A stretch of DNA of 64,000 bases from Coriobacteriaceae bacterium AF45-21 (GCA_027682925.1 JAQCYU010000005.1:28911-92910); one strand, 5' to 3'. Positions 45,307 through 54,717 are shown, counted from the stretch's first letter. A program made the numbers and translations. Notes: generated by a model not told the origin, from the letters alone.

Positions 45307-46575
45307 CTAGGAACGGTAGTCGCCGTTAATGGAGATGTACTCGTGCGTGAGGTCGCAGGTCCACACGGTGGTCGCCGTGTCCCCTGCGCCCAGGTCTGCC
45401 GAGATCACGATCTCGGGCGCCTCAAAGCGACGCAGCGCCTCGTCCTCGTCAAAGGGAACGGTCAGGCCATCACGGCAGACGGGCATACCCATCATGTCGA
45501 TGGACACATCTTCTTGGTTAAACTGCACGCCGCACTTGCCGAGCGCCATGGCAACGCGGCCCCAGTTGCAGTCATGGCCGGCGATGCAGGTCTTGACGAG
45601 CGGCGAGTTAGCGACAGCACGAGCGGCGATATCGGCCTCCTCGTCGTTCACGGCGCCGGTGACGTTGACCGTCACGAGTTTGGATGCGCCCTCGCCATCT
45701 GCGGCGATGTTGCGCGCCAGGCTCTCGCACACCTCATGCACGGCAAAGGCCAGCTCGTCGAAGGCGTCAGAGCCCTCGACAATAGGCTCGGCATCTGCGG
45801 CAGCGACGCCGGAGGCAAGCATGATGCAGGTGTCGTTAGTCGAGGTGTCGGAATCGACCGTTACCTTGTTGAAGGTCTGCTTGACGGTGGAGAGTAACAG
45901 GGCGTGGAGCGCCGCCGGCTCGACGGGGGCATCGGTAGTGATGACCGCGATCATGGTTGCCATGTTGGGCATGATCATGCCCGAGCCCTTGCACATACCG
46001 CCCACCGTATAGGCATTGCCTGCGTGCCCCGCGGCCTCGCTGCGGTAACACACGGCATACTCCTTGGAGTGTGTGTCGGTCGTCATGATAGCGCGGGCGG
46101 CATCGGTGCCACCGTGGGCGGAGAGCGCCTCGTAGGCGGCAGGAACGGCAGTCTCAAACGTGTCGATCGGCAGAATCTGACCAATTACGCCCGTAGAGGC
46201 GACCAGAATCTGCTGGGGCTCGCAGCCGATGACCTGCGAGGCGATGTTGCAGGTCTCGCGCGCGCAGGCAAGACCGGTCTCACCCGTGGCGGCGTTGGCG
46301 TTACCGGAGTTGATAGAAACACCGGCGATGATGCCATAGCCCTTGTCGGCGCCGCCCAGGTTGGCACGGCTCACCTGCACGGGCGCCGCACAAAAGCGGT
46401 TAGTCGTAAACACGCCGGCCCCGGGACAGGGCTTGTCGGGCACGACGAGCGCGTAATCCAGGCGCTCGGGATTCTTGCGGAATCCGGCATGGATGCCCGC
46501 CGCCTTAAAGCCGGCCGCCGCCGTTACGCCGCCCTCTACGGCACGAATCTTGATATCGAACTGCTCAGCATTCAT
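45307..46575 (-). CDS. argJ: bifunctional glutamate N-acetyltransferase/ornithine acetyltransferase
   Basis: A 422-residue self-cleaving enzyme that recycles the acetyl group in arginine synthesis. Seen: CPGAGVFTTNRFCAAPV, GKSGMIMP-like GSGMIMPNMATMIAVITTDA with the autoproteolysis Ala-Thr pair, TVDSDTSTNDTCI and GHDCNWGRVAMALGKCGV. Ends in EYISINGDYRS, the usual C-terminus. Sits between argC and argB. Confidence 0.95.
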   Translation of the reverse strand: MNAEQFDIKIRAVEGGVTAAAGFKAAGIHAGFRKNPERLDYALVVPDKPCPGAGVFTTNRFCAAPVQVSRANLGGADKGYGIIAGVSINSGNANAATGETGLACARETCNIASQVIGCEPQQILVASTGVIGQILPIDTFETAVPAAYEALSAHGGTDAARAIMTTDTHSKEYAVCYRSEAAGHAGNAYTVGGMCKGSGMIMPNMATMIAVITTDAPVEPAALHALLLSTVKQTFNKVTVDSDTSTNDTCIMLASGVAAADAEPIVEGSDAFDELAFAVHEVCESLARNIAADGEGASKLVTVNVTGAVNDEEADIAARAVANSPLVKTCIAGHDCNWGRVAMALGKCGVQFNQEDVSIDMMGMPVCRDGLTVPFDEDEALRRFEAPEIVISADLGAGDTATTVWTCDLTHEYISINGDYRS

Positions 46576-46709
46576 CGTCTTTACGACTCCTTATGTCAAA
46601 CAAAAAATGGGCATCGGTTGGTGCGCCATGCCGGTCACAATCGTGAGACCAGCTTAAGAGTGGCGCCCCACTCGATGCCCGACTACCAAATCGTTAACAA
46701 TCGAATGTG

Positions 46710-47780
46710 CTACACCGGGCACGCCACTGTGGGCAAGCCTCGTCGCTCGTCAAAACCAAAGACGATGTTGGCGCACTGGACCGCCTGACCGGCAGCACCC
46801 TTGCACAGATTGTCAATCGCTCCCGTCGCCACCAGCACGCCCGCGCGCTTGTTGAGTGCAAGGCCGATCTGGGCAGCATTGGTGCCGACGACCGAGGCCG
46901 TCTTGGGCTGCTCGCCGGCATCGAGCACGCGCACAAAGGTGCGACCGGCGTAGAACTGCTTGTAATGGTCGACGACATCCTCAAGGGTCAAGGTATCGAT
47001 AGCCTGCGGCGTAAGCGGCATCGTCACCGTAGAGAGCAGACCGCGCTTGAGCGGTGCCAGGTGCGGGGTAAAGACGACACGATCGGTTAGACCCAAAATC
47101 TGCTCGATTTCGGGCGTGTGACGATGCTTGCCCACGCCATAGGCCTCCAGGTTTTCGTCCGCGCTGCAAAAATGCGTACGGGCGTTGCAGGACTTACCGG
47201 CACCCGTTACACCGCTGATGGCGTCAACGATCACGGGGCCGCTCTGGGCAACCCAGCCGGCGCGCACGGCAGGCGCGGCGGCAAGGCTCGTTGCGGTGGG
47301 ATAGCAACCGGCGCAGGCGACCAGTACGGGCTTGCCGTCGGCGTGGTCGAATGCAGCGGTCTCCAAATCCTGGCAGAACAGCTCGGGCAGGCCAAAGGCG
47401 CGGCTCTTGAGTAGCTCAGGGCTCGTGTGCTCGGCGGCATACCAGGCCTCAAAGGTGGCCGGATCGCTCAGGCGATAGTCGGCCGAAAGGTCAATGCAGG
47501 AAACTCCCGCGGCAAGCAGGGCGGGCACCTGTGCCATGGCAGCTGTGTGCGGCACGGCCAAAAAGACCGCGTCGCAGTTCTTGAGCTCAGGGGCATCATG
47601 CGTCGTAAAGACAAGATCGCTTACGCCGGTGAAGCTCGGGTACACCGCAGACAACGGCTGGCCGGCATCGGCGTTGGACGTAATGGCAGCAAGTTCAAAC
47701 TCGGGATGACCGAGGACGAGGCGAATGAGCTCGGCTCCGGCATATCCAGCCGCGCCGACGATTCCAACCTTCAAAGACAT
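46710..47780 (-). CDS. argC: N-acetyl-gamma-glutamyl-phosphate reductase
   Basis: A 356-residue NADPH-dependent reductase. Seen: VGIVGAAGYAGAELIRLV (nucleotide-binding loop), FLAVPHTAAMAQVPAL, VACAGCYPTATSLAAAP (catalytic Cys) and VVFTPHLAPLKRGLLST. First gene of argCJBD; paired ArgR-type boxes lie about 90 bases upstream. Confidence 0.95.
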   Translation of the reverse strand: MSLKVGIVGAAGYAGAELIRLVLGHPEFELAAITSNADAGQPLSAVYPSFTGVSDLVFTTHDAPELKNCDAVFLAVPHTAAMAQVPALLAAGVSCIDLSADYRLSDPATFEAWYAAEHTSPELLKSRAFGLPELFCQDLETAAFDHADGKPVLVACAGCYPTATSLAAAPAVRAGWVAQSGPVIVDAISGVTGAGKSCNARTHFCSADENLEAYGVGKHRHTPEIEQILGLTDRVVFTPHLAPLKRGLLSTVTMPLTPQAIDTLTLEDVVDHYKQFYAGRTFVRVLDAGEQPKTASVVGTNAAQIGLALNKRAGVLVATGAIDNLCKGAAGQAVQCANIVFGFDERRGLPTVACPV

Positions 47781-47865
47781 ATCAGACTCCTTGTCTGCGA
47801 TTTATGCACCGATGCGCATTTCGCAGCAGTCGTTATGAAGTGGGTTGAAACTTTAGCACCAAAAG

Positions 47866-47902
47866 ATGCATGAATACGTAAATGGCTTGCATATTCATGC
47901 AT
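47866..47902. promoter_or_regulatory. tandem ARG boxes (ArgR operator) of argCJBD
   Basis: ATGCATGAATACGTA (47866-47880) and TGCATATTCATGCAT (47888-47902) resemble ARG boxes (TGCATGAATA/TATTCATGCA) in a tandem arrangement, upstream of argC on the minus strand. ArgR itself is not in the window. Expect arginine-dependent repression. Confidence 0.7.
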
Positions 47903-47946
47903 TGAAACATTCCCGACACATTCGCTTGAAGGAATTGACAAATGGA

Positions 47947-48000
47947 GCGGGCCCCGTATTGACCGGCGCTCCTAACGGCGCCGGGCAATACGGGGCCCGC
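47947..48000. terminator. long palindrome, probable terminator of the PNPOx-like genes
   Basis: GCGGGCCCCGTATTG pairs perfectly with CAATACGGGGCCCGC, with an inner GGCGC/GCGCC stem. It lies between the PNPOx-like gene and the arg promoter; no T run. Confidence 0.55.
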
Positions 48001-48037
48001 CCATGCGAAAACCAAGTTGTTAGGATGAGCCAGCTGG

Positions 48038-48448
48038 CTAGAGCTCGACCGGCACCCATTCGTCGTGATTGCAGATAAAAGCCTCGGGATCCTCGACGCT
48101 AAAGAAGACGAGCGTGGGGTCGTTAGGCCCCTCATAGTGCTCGCCCAGGTGCTCTAGATGCTTCCACCCGGCTTCGCGCATTTCGCCTAAAGCCCGGTCA
48201 TCCAAGCCGGCACGCCCGCGCAAGATGAGCCAGCCATGGCCCGGCCACCAACTCGTGGCCTCAAAGCGCTGGTTTTGCAGCAGCTCTTGCCACACATCTT
48301 TGGTGCGCGCTGTTACAAACCACAGCTTGCCATCCTGGATCTGCGCAAACGAAAACGGACGCACATGAGGCTGTCCGTCAACGCTCGTCGCCAAATACCA
48401 TGCCGGCACCGACGTCAGATACTCCAACACCGTATTCAATCCGTCCAT
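48038..48448 (-). CDS. pyridoxamine 5'-phosphate oxidase-family protein
   Basis: A 136-residue flavin-binding split-barrel protein. Seen: VPAWYLATSVDGQPHVRPFSF, DGKLWFVTARTKDVWQEL, FEATSWWPGHGWLILRGRA and EAGWKHLEHLGEHY. Such proteins bind FMN, F420 or haem; this type is often annotated as PNPOx-like. It has a tandem paralogue 51 bases upstream with the same pattern (about 45% identical by eye). Substrate unknown. Confidence 0.82.
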   Translation of the reverse strand: MDGLNTVLEYLTSVPAWYLATSVDGQPHVRPFSFAQIQDGKLWFVTARTKDVWQELLQNQRFEATSWWPGHGWLILRGRAGLDDRALGEMREAGWKHLEHLGEHYEGPNDPTLVFFSVEDPEAFICNHDEWVPVEL

Positions 48449-48499
48449 GTGTCCTCCTGGCGCTAGCTAATTCGGAACGGGTAGTTAATTTGAGACGCG

Positions 48500-48946
48500 C
48501 TAGAGCTCCAGGCGCTCCTCGCTGCCGTCGATATCACAGAAGCGCGCGGCAATGTTGCGGACCGAAAAGAAAGCAAGGCGGCCGTCGTTGGCACTCTCGT
48601 GTTCCTCGCCAATGCCCACCATGTGCTTAAAACCCGCTTGACGCACCTTGTCGCTCGCAACTGCGTCGTCCTCAAGTGCGGCTTCGCCGGTCAATACGAT
48701 CCAACATTCCCCCGGCTTCCAGCCCGAGAGCTCAAACTTGGGATTCGCACTCAGCTCCGCCCACACGTCCTTGTCGCGCGACGTGCAAAACCACAACTTA
48801 CCGTCATCGACCATGGCAAAAGAAAACGGCCTCACACGAGGCTGATGCCCGTCGGCCACATCGGTCGTGGCCAGATACCACGCCGGAATGCGCCTGAGAT
48901 ATGAACAGGCGCGCTCAAGCTGAGCCGTGCGATCGTTGTCGGTCAT
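48500..48946 (-). CDS. pyridoxamine 5'-phosphate oxidase-family protein (paralogue)
   Basis: A 148-residue split-barrel protein with IPAWYLATTDVADGHQPRVR, DGKLWFCTSRDKDVWAELSA and WKPGECWIVLTGEAAL. Evidently a tandem duplicate of the gene after it. A flavin-binding function would fit the neighbouring riboflavin transporter operon, but co-transcription is not shown. Confidence 0.82.
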   Translation of the reverse strand: MTDNDRTAQLERACSYLRRIPAWYLATTDVADGHQPRVRPFSFAMVDDGKLWFCTSRDKDVWAELSANPKFELSGWKPGECWIVLTGEAALEDDAVASDKVRQAGFKHMVGIGEEHESANDGRLAFFSVRNIAARFCDIDGSEERLEL

Positions 48947-48976
48947 AGGGACCCCTTTCTTGCGCTCGAATCGCGC

Positions 48977-49777
48977 CTAAACAAGTTGAAGGTTGATGAC
49001 GATGACACAGATGAGCAGCAGCGCCGTCACCACCGCAGCCAGCGCATCCCCGCGGCGAAATGCAAGCGCATGCAGGCGCGTGCGGCCCTGCTCACCGTGA
49101 TAGCAGCGTGCATCCATGGCAGCAGACAGCGTCTCGGCATGGCGGAAAACGCCCGTGAACAGCGGAATCGCCACACTGCCGAGCATACGCACGCCGCCGA
49201 GCGGACCTCCCGTCACGCGTGCACCGCGGCTTGCCTGCGCATCGGCCGTCTGCTTCATCTCGGTGGCAAACTGCGGCATAAAGCGTAGCGCGATACCCAT
49301 GATCATGCCGAGCTCGTGCGCAGGAAGTCCCACACGCGCAAACGGCGCGAGCAGGCGCTCAAAGCCCGCGGTGAGGTCGAGCGTGGGCGTGGTGAGCGTA
49401 ATGGCGCTCATGCCGGACATCATCAACGTCAGGCGGCACGCCATAAAGGCGGCAGAACGCAGTGAGCCCTCGCTTATCTGCAGAAAGCCGAGCTGCCACA
49501 GGATGCGCCCACTCTGATCGGTAAACAAGTTGAGCACCGCGACCACGACGACGATTGCCAGCAGCGGTGCCATCGATGATAGGACCCGGCGCAACGGCAC
49601 CCGGGACACGGCATAGATCAGCACGACGAAAATTGCGACCGGGGCCAGTCCGCGGAAGCCGCCGACGGTCAGCGTCGTGATCAAAAACACAAAGCCCAGG
49701 AGCAGCTTGGTGCGCGGATCCAGGCGATGGATCGCGCTATCGCTCGGATAGTAGCTGCCAAACGAAAACGCCTCCAT
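48977..49777 (-). CDS. ecfT: ECF transporter transmembrane protein EcfT
   Basis: A 266-residue membrane protein with about five helices. Seen: SAIHRLDPRTKLLLGFVFL at the N-terminus and the coupling motif with SRGARVTGGPLGG (A-x-x-x-R-G form) and AMDARCYHGEQGRTRL (second Ala-Arg-Gly-like motif). It couples ATPase motion to the substrate protein. Start 49777 overlaps the ecfA stop as TGATG. Confidence 0.9.
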   Translation of the reverse strand: MEAFSFGSYYPSDSAIHRLDPRTKLLLGFVFLITTLTVGGFRGLAPVAIFVVLIYAVSRVPLRRVLSSMAPLLAIVVVVAVLNLFTDQSGRILWQLGFLQISEGSLRSAAFMACRLTLMMSGMSAITLTTPTLDLTAGFERLLAPFARVGLPAHELGMIMGIALRFMPQFATEMKQTADAQASRGARVTGGPLGGVRMLGSVAIPLFTGVFRHAETLSAAMDARCYHGEQGRTRLHALAFRRGDALAAVVTALLLICVIVINLQLV

Positions 49778-51681
49778 CAGCAACCCTCCTCTCGCGCGAC
49801 CGTTTCGGATTTGGCCTTGTCCGAGACGTTAGAAGAACCGCCTGAGCGACCGATCGGCAAATCTGCCAACTCGTCGGCCAACGACTCAACCGTATAGAGC
49901 CCGCCGCGATGCAGCGGCACGCCCGCTTCCGCGAGCGTCAACGCCATGCGCTGGGCAGCGGGAACACCCAAGCCGATTGATTTAAGCTCATCCGCATGCG
50001 CAAAAACCTGAGCGGGCGTGCCCTCAGCAAACACCGCGCCCTCGTTCATCACGACAATACGATCGCAGCAATTGGCAAGGTCATCCATACTGTGTGAGAC
50101 CATGACGACGGTCAGGCCCCCATGGTGAAGTCGATCGATGAGCTCCAGGAAATCACTGCGCGCCGCCGGATCGAGCCCCGCCATGGGCTCATCGAGCACC
50201 AGGACCTCGGGTTCCATGGCAAGCACGCCAGCAAACGCCACGCGCCGCTGCTGCCCGCCCGAGAGCTCAAAGGGGCTCTTGTCGCCCACCGTAGCCAGGT
50301 CGAGGCCCACGCGCGCGAGCGATGACTCAACGCGGCGGACAACCTCGGCCTGCGACAAGCCAAGGTTATGCGGACCAAACGCCACGTCCTGTGCCACGGT
50401 CTCGGCAAACAGCTGACGCTCTGGATACTGAAACACCACGCCGACCTTTGCCTTAACCGCGGCGGCATCTTTCTTGTTTGCCAGGTCGAGCCCCAACGCG
50501 TAAACGGAACCCTCCTGGGGACGAATCAGGCCGTTAAGATGCTGAACCAGCGTCGACTTACCCGAACCGGTATGGCCCGCAAGGCCCAGGAACTCGCCGC
50601 GACGCACCGTTAGCGACACATTGCGCAACGCCCAGGGGCTGCTAGGGTCGTTGCCCCAGAGGGCCTGTTTGTTCGATGCGTCCGCAGTGGCCGAGCGCTT
50701 GTGCCAGCGACGACGCTCGCGCGAACTGAGCGAATAACTGTACGAAACATGGGAAAGCTCGATGACGGGCTCTGGTACGTCATCTTCGTTGTCTGCCGAA
50801 ACCGTACCGCCAACGATTTCCGATTGGGATGCGGAAGGCTGCCCCACGGTGCCTGCTCCACTTCGCTCGGCATAAGTCTGCGCAATCTCGGCGACCATAT
50901 CCACCTCGCGCACCTGCGCATGAACGGGCACGCCCTTCGCACGAAGCTCCATGCCCAAGCAGCACGACGCCGGCATATCCAAGTTGAGCTGCGCAAGTTC
51001 GTCCGCCCGCGTCAAGATTTCCTCGGGCGTACCCAGCATGGCAACACGCCCCGCCTGAAACACCGCGACTCGATCGGCCTCAGCGGCCTCTTCCATAAAG
51101 TGCGTAATCATCACGATGGTCATGCCGCGAGCGTGCAACGCGCGGCAAGCCTTCATAAGGCCCTTGCGACCGCGCGGATCGAGCATCGAGGACGCTTCAT
51201 CCAAGATGAGCACGCGCGGTTCCATGGCAAGCACGCCGGCAAGCGCCACGCGTTGCTTTTGGCCACCCGAGAGCGCGTGGGTCTCGTGGCGCTCAAAGCC
51301 TACCAGGCCCACGGCCTTCAGCACATCCCGCACACGCTGCGCGATCAGGGCCGATGGCACGCCCAAGTTTTCGGGACCAAAGGCAACATCGTCCTCGACA
51401 AGCGTCGCTACCAGTTGATCATCCGGGTTCTGGAATACCATGCCCGCGGTCGAACGGATGTCGTAGACCAGCTCGGGGTCGGACGCATCCATGCCATCAA
51501 TGCGCACCGTGCCGGCATCGGTCTGCAGCAGCGCATTCAGGTGCTTGGCAAACGTCGACTTGCCCGACCCATTACCACCGAGGATGCAGAAAAACTCGCC
51601 GTCCGCGATGCTCAGATCGACACCATCGAGCGCTTTCGCAGCGCCGTCGTAGCTAAATGAGATGCCCCGACACTCAATCAT
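49777..51681 (-). CDS. ecfA: ECF transporter ATPase, two nucleotide-binding domains fused
   Basis: A 634-residue protein with two complete ABC ATPase domains that most bacteria encode as separate EcfA1 and EcfA2. Domain 1 (1-245): CILGGNGSGKSTFAKHLNAL, LSGGQKQRVALAGVLA, ILDEASSMLDPRG. Domain 2 (about 305-560): LAGHTGSGKSTLVQHLNGL, LSGGQQRRVAFAGVLA, VLDEPMAGLDP. An acidic linker (about 255-300) joins them. Overlaps ribU as ATGA and ecfT as TGATG, a tight operon under the FMN riboswitch. Confidence 0.93.
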   Translation of the reverse strand: MIECRGISFSYDGAAKALDGVDLSIADGEFFCILGGNGSGKSTFAKHLNALLQTDAGTVRIDGMDASDPELVYDIRSTAGMVFQNPDDQLVATLVEDDVAFGPENLGVPSALIAQRVRDVLKAVGLVGFERHETHALSGGQKQRVALAGVLAMEPRVLILDEASSMLDPRGRKGLMKACRALHARGMTIVMITHFMEEAAEADRVAVFQAGRVAMLGTPEEILTRADELAQLNLDMPASCCLGMELRAKGVPVHAQVREVDMVAEIAQTYAERSGAGTVGQPSASQSEIVGGTVSADNEDDVPEPVIELSHVSYSYSLSSRERRRWHKRSATADASNKQALWGNDPSSPWALRNVSLTVRRGEFLGLAGHTGSGKSTLVQHLNGLIRPQEGSVYALGLDLANKKDAAAVKAKVGVVFQYPERQLFAETVAQDVAFGPHNLGLSQAEVVRRVESSLARVGLDLATVGDKSPFELSGGQQRRVAFAGVLAMEPEVLVLDEPMAGLDPAARSDFLELIDRLHHGGLTVVMVSHSMDDLANCCDRIVVMNEGAVFAEGTPAQVFAHADELKSIGLGVPAAQRMALTLAEAGVPLHRGGLYTVESLADELADLPIGRSGGSSNVSDKAKSETVAREEGC

Positions 51682-52268
51682 GCGCGGCCTTTGACCTGGT
51701 CCTTTTTAGGCGTGATGAGGTTGGAGACCGCTTTGTACACTGCAAGCGTGAGCACCGAGTTAAGCACGGTCTTGATAAGGTTGAACGGCAGCACGGCAGG
51801 AACCATGAGCGGGGCGATCACATCGACCGAGCCATACCAGAACCATACGCCAATGGTAAGGTTTGCGACCATAGACAACGCCGTAGCGGCAATGACGCCG
51901 AGCACCAGGCCAATCACGGCACCCTTATAGGTATGCACCTTCTGGTAGACGATAGCCGCGGGCAGAATGTAGCCCAGCGTGGCAACCAGGTTCATAAGCG
52001 CGCCGACCCAGTCGCCCGTGGTGAGCGCATGGATGACGATCGCCATGGCGGCGACGGCAGTGCCGGCACCAGGGCCGTACGCAAACCCGCACACCATCGC
52101 CGGCACCAGCGACGGGTCATACGTCAAAAACGGTGCCGAGGGAAGAATGGGCAGCTGCACATACATAAAGAGCGCGCCCAGGGCACACATGAGCGCCATG
52201 GTAACGAGCTGTTTGGTGCTCCACCTATTCGTGTTCTCAAAATGGATATGCTGCGACTGTTCAGACAT
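51678..52268 (-). CDS. ribU: riboflavin ECF transporter substrate-binding protein RibU
   Basis: A 196-residue membrane protein with about six helices: LVTMALMCALGALFMYVQ, FLTYDPSLVPAMVCGFAYGP, LVATLGYILPAAIVYQ, VIAPLMVPAVLPFNLIKT. The D-P-S-x-V-P segment is typical of RibU. Start 52268 follows AGGTGATCTT. The FMN riboswitch directly upstream makes riboflavin the most likely substrate; ecfA and ecfT complete the transporter. Confidence 0.9.
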   Translation of the reverse strand: MSEQSQHIHFENTNRWSTKQLVTMALMCALGALFMYVQLPILPSAPFLTYDPSLVPAMVCGFAYGPGAGTAVAAMAIVIHALTTGDWVGALMNLVATLGYILPAAIVYQKVHTYKGAVIGLVLGVIAATALSMVANLTIGVWFWYGSVDVIAPLMVPAVLPFNLIKTVLNSVLTLAVYKAVSNLITPKKDQVKGRA

Positions 52269-52279
52269 AAGATCACCTG

Positions 52280-52458
52280 CCTCTTTCATCCGGACTCTAC
52301 CGTTGGTACTGGAATCTCACCAGTTCAGCCGGCATGCGAACCAACACACGCACGGGTCGCGGACTCATCGGCTCGACGCAGGTCCTGCCTGCGCCACGGC
52401 ACCCCTTTGGCACCGCCCGATTTACCGCCAGTGGGGAATTTCACCCCGCCCTGAAACA
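52280..52458 (-). ncRNA. FMN riboswitch (RFN element)
   Basis: On the minus strand all signature parts are seen: TTCAGGGCGGGGTGAAATTC at the 5' side, CACTGGCGGTAA, AGTCCGCGACCC, ACTGGTGAGATTCCAGTACC, and AGTCCGGATGAAAGAGG at the 3' end. It lies immediately before ribU, and the 3' end is 12 bases from its start codon, so control may be at translation initiation. Confidence 0.95.
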
Positions 52459-52653
52459 GCAATAGCAAGTGTAGCACCAGTAGCTTTCGCGCAAGTATGC
52501 CAAGGGTAATATTATGGTGGGGAAACGGAAGCGGGATGAAGATGCAGTATCCCATTTTCCGCAATCATCAATCCACCGACGTACCCAATGCTCCGCACCG
52601 CGCAGTAGTATGAAGGAGGTCGCTGCGCAACCCGCGTATGTCAGGAGAACAAA

Positions 52654-54591
52654 TTGGCAGCAAAACTTGATCTCGGGAAAGCTCTATCCCAAGCCGCCCA
52701 AGCCGCCGGTGAGATGGCGAAAGACGCATCGGCGGCCATCGAGTCCGCCGCCAAAGGCGCCACGAATGCAGCTGAAGGCGCGGGAAACGTTATCGTCGAC
52801 ACGGCCACCTCGGCATCCGAGGCCATCGGCAGCGCCATGTGCTCGGTTGCGGAAGGTATGTCGAGTGCCGGCGAGCAAATTGCGTCGTCCGATGCGGGCA
52901 AAACGATTACAGGGGCCGCGAACACGGTAGGCGGAATTGCCATCGGTGCCGCCGTAAATCTGGCCCAAGGAGCATCGTCCCTTGCGTCCGACGCGGCGTC
53001 GACCGTGGAGGGCGGGATCAATGCCATCAAGGAGAACTCATTCTCCGCGCGACTCCGCAGGGCACGCATCAAAGGTTTCCGTGACGGAATCAAGCAGGGC
53101 GCCTACCTTGCGGGAGAGAAGCGACACAATTTCATCTACGCATATGTGGCAACGCTCTGCTTCCTGATGCGCTGCGACGGTGACTTCTCCCAAGAGGAGC
53201 AGAAGTGGCTCGAGGAGGGTCTCGATTACCTCAAGCTGGACGGCGGCCTCCCAAATAACGTCAAGACGAAGGTGCAGGTTATCGCGGATGACGAGGGTTT
53301 GTCCTTCGATCAAGTCAAGAACTGTTTGGACAACGTTAGCATCGTGTCGCTGGACTCTATAGCCGGGCAGTTGCAAGTCGCTGCGGCGGCAGACGGTCAG
53401 GTGACAGAAGAAGAGGAGCATGCCTGCAGGCTCTTTGCCGACTATATGGCGGCGAGGGTGGCATGCATGGCCGTTGACGAGAGCCGGGCCGAGCAGGCAG
53501 TCGAAAAGTCCGTCCGCGAGTATGGCGAGAACCTTCAGCACATCGACCGGGAGTTCAAGGAGCGGACGCGACTGCAGGATGCCGACGCAGCCTTCGTCGT
53601 AGCCGCAACCATGCTCCAAGTCGCCCGCATTCTTATCATCAACTCACTGACGAAGGTCGAGTGTGCCGGAGCGGGCAACGTAAAAGAACATGCTCTGCAC
53701 GACTTCCAAAGTCGTGTCTTCTCTGGTTTCGATGACAGGATGCCACGGGAATCGAACCATCTGTTCGCCTCAAAACATCATATTCTTAGTTCACGTGGAG
53801 TGCCCTACGACGCGACACGCTACGAGGCAGATAACATCGGACTCTTCAAGGGCGCAAACCACCGGTTCGCGACCCTCGGCCACGACCCAGTGCTCGGTCT
53901 CGTGTTCGGAACATCTAACATTATGACCAACAGCATCACCTGCGTTAAAGACACCAACGTTTTTGGTATTGGTGCACGAATTCCCGCAACCTACTCGGTC
54001 TCCTATGACGCCTTTGGGAAAAACCCGCAGATTGGGGCGCCCGCTGGGACTGTAGAGATGCTGGTTGCGGCGGGAAGACGCGTCGTGAGCGAGCCGGATG
54101 CCGCCGCGGCTGCTCTAATCAAGCAGCTGATCCACATCGGCACAGACCTGTACACGCCGTGCGGGATACAGATCCCATTCGCCAATCTCATCCTCGACAA
54201 AAAACATACCGAGGCGCTTACCAAATACGTCAACACCGGCGATGTGCTGAAGGTCGGCGCGCAGGCAGGCATGGCCGCGCTTATCAACTGGTTGATAGCG
54301 GCACTTCACGGGTGCACGCTGATATTCAAGGACGACGGATCAGATTACTGCACCGAGATGTACCAAGCACGTACCAAGAAAATCATCCTCCTGTCCGATA
54401 CCATCGCAACTTCAAGCAGCGTCATACGGGCGTTAATCAAAGAGAACCCCGAGTGCCTCGACCTCGGAGGCGCAGCGATACTCATCTACCGACTGTTCTC
54501 GGACGTGCGTTTCATTGCCAAGCTCAAAGAAGAGTACGTGCAATCGGAGCTCAATAAAATATACGACGAGCGAGCAAGAGGGCTGCTCTGA
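52654..54591 (+). CDS. unrecognised 645-residue protein with glycine/alanine-rich N-terminus and TerB-like domain
   Basis: TTG start behind AGGAGAACAAA. Residues 1-125 are Ala/Gly/Ser-rich and amphipathic with roughly 11-residue repeats (AAIESAAKGATNAAEGAG, GAANTVGGIAIGAAVNLAQG), like glycine-zipper or membrane-associating helices. Residues about 140-270 form a helical TerB/DjlA-like unit (CFLMRCDGDFSQEEQKWLEE, QLQVAAAADGQVTEEEE). From about 340 a large conserved-looking domain follows (HHILSSRGVPYDATRYEAD, NHRFATLGHDPVLGLVFG, HIGTDLYTPCGIQIPF). I do not recognise this domain. It has no signal peptide, stands alone, and is transcribed against its neighbours. Confidence 0.7.
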   Translation: MAAKLDLGKALSQAAQAAGEMAKDASAAIESAAKGATNAAEGAGNVIVDTATSASEAIGSAMCSVAEGMSSAGEQIASSDAGKTITGAANTVGGIAIGAAVNLAQGASSLASDAASTVEGGINAIKENSFSARLRRARIKGFRDGIKQGAYLAGEKRHNFIYAYVATLCFLMRCDGDFSQEEQKWLEEGLDYLKLDGGLPNNVKTKVQVIADDEGLSFDQVKNCLDNVSIVSLDSIAGQLQVAAAADGQVTEEEEHACRLFADYMAARVACMAVDESRAEQAVEKSVREYGENLQHIDREFKERTRLQDADAAFVVAATMLQVARILIINSLTKVECAGAGNVKEHALHDFQSRVFSGFDDRMPRESNHLFASKHHILSSRGVPYDATRYEADNIGLFKGANHRFATLGHDPVLGLVFGTSNIMTNSITCVKDTNVFGIGARIPATYSVSYDAFGKNPQIGAPAGTVEMLVAAGRRVVSEPDAAAAALIKQLIHIGTDLYTPCGIQIPFANLILDKKHTEALTKYVNTGDVLKVGAQAGMAALINWLIAALHGCTLIFKDDGSDYCTEMYQARTKKIILLSDTIATSSSVIRALIKENPECLDLGGAAILIYRLFSDVRFIAKLKEEYVQSELNKIYDERARGLL

Positions 54592-54668
54592 TTCCTCGGC
54601 GCCCTTCCTCTTACATCACCATTCAAACAAAGCGGAAAGCGCCTCATTAAATAAAGACATCAACACAA

Positions 54669-54717
54669 AAAGGACCCCTTGTCCGCGGCTCCAAAGGAGC
54701 AGGACAAGGGGTCCCAA
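54669..54717. terminator. bidirectional terminator before groEL end
   Basis: AGGACCCCTTGTCC/GGACAAGGGGTCC stem with inner GCTCC/GGAGC between the convergent ends of the 645-residue gene and groEL; flanked by A and T runs. Confidence 0.85.
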
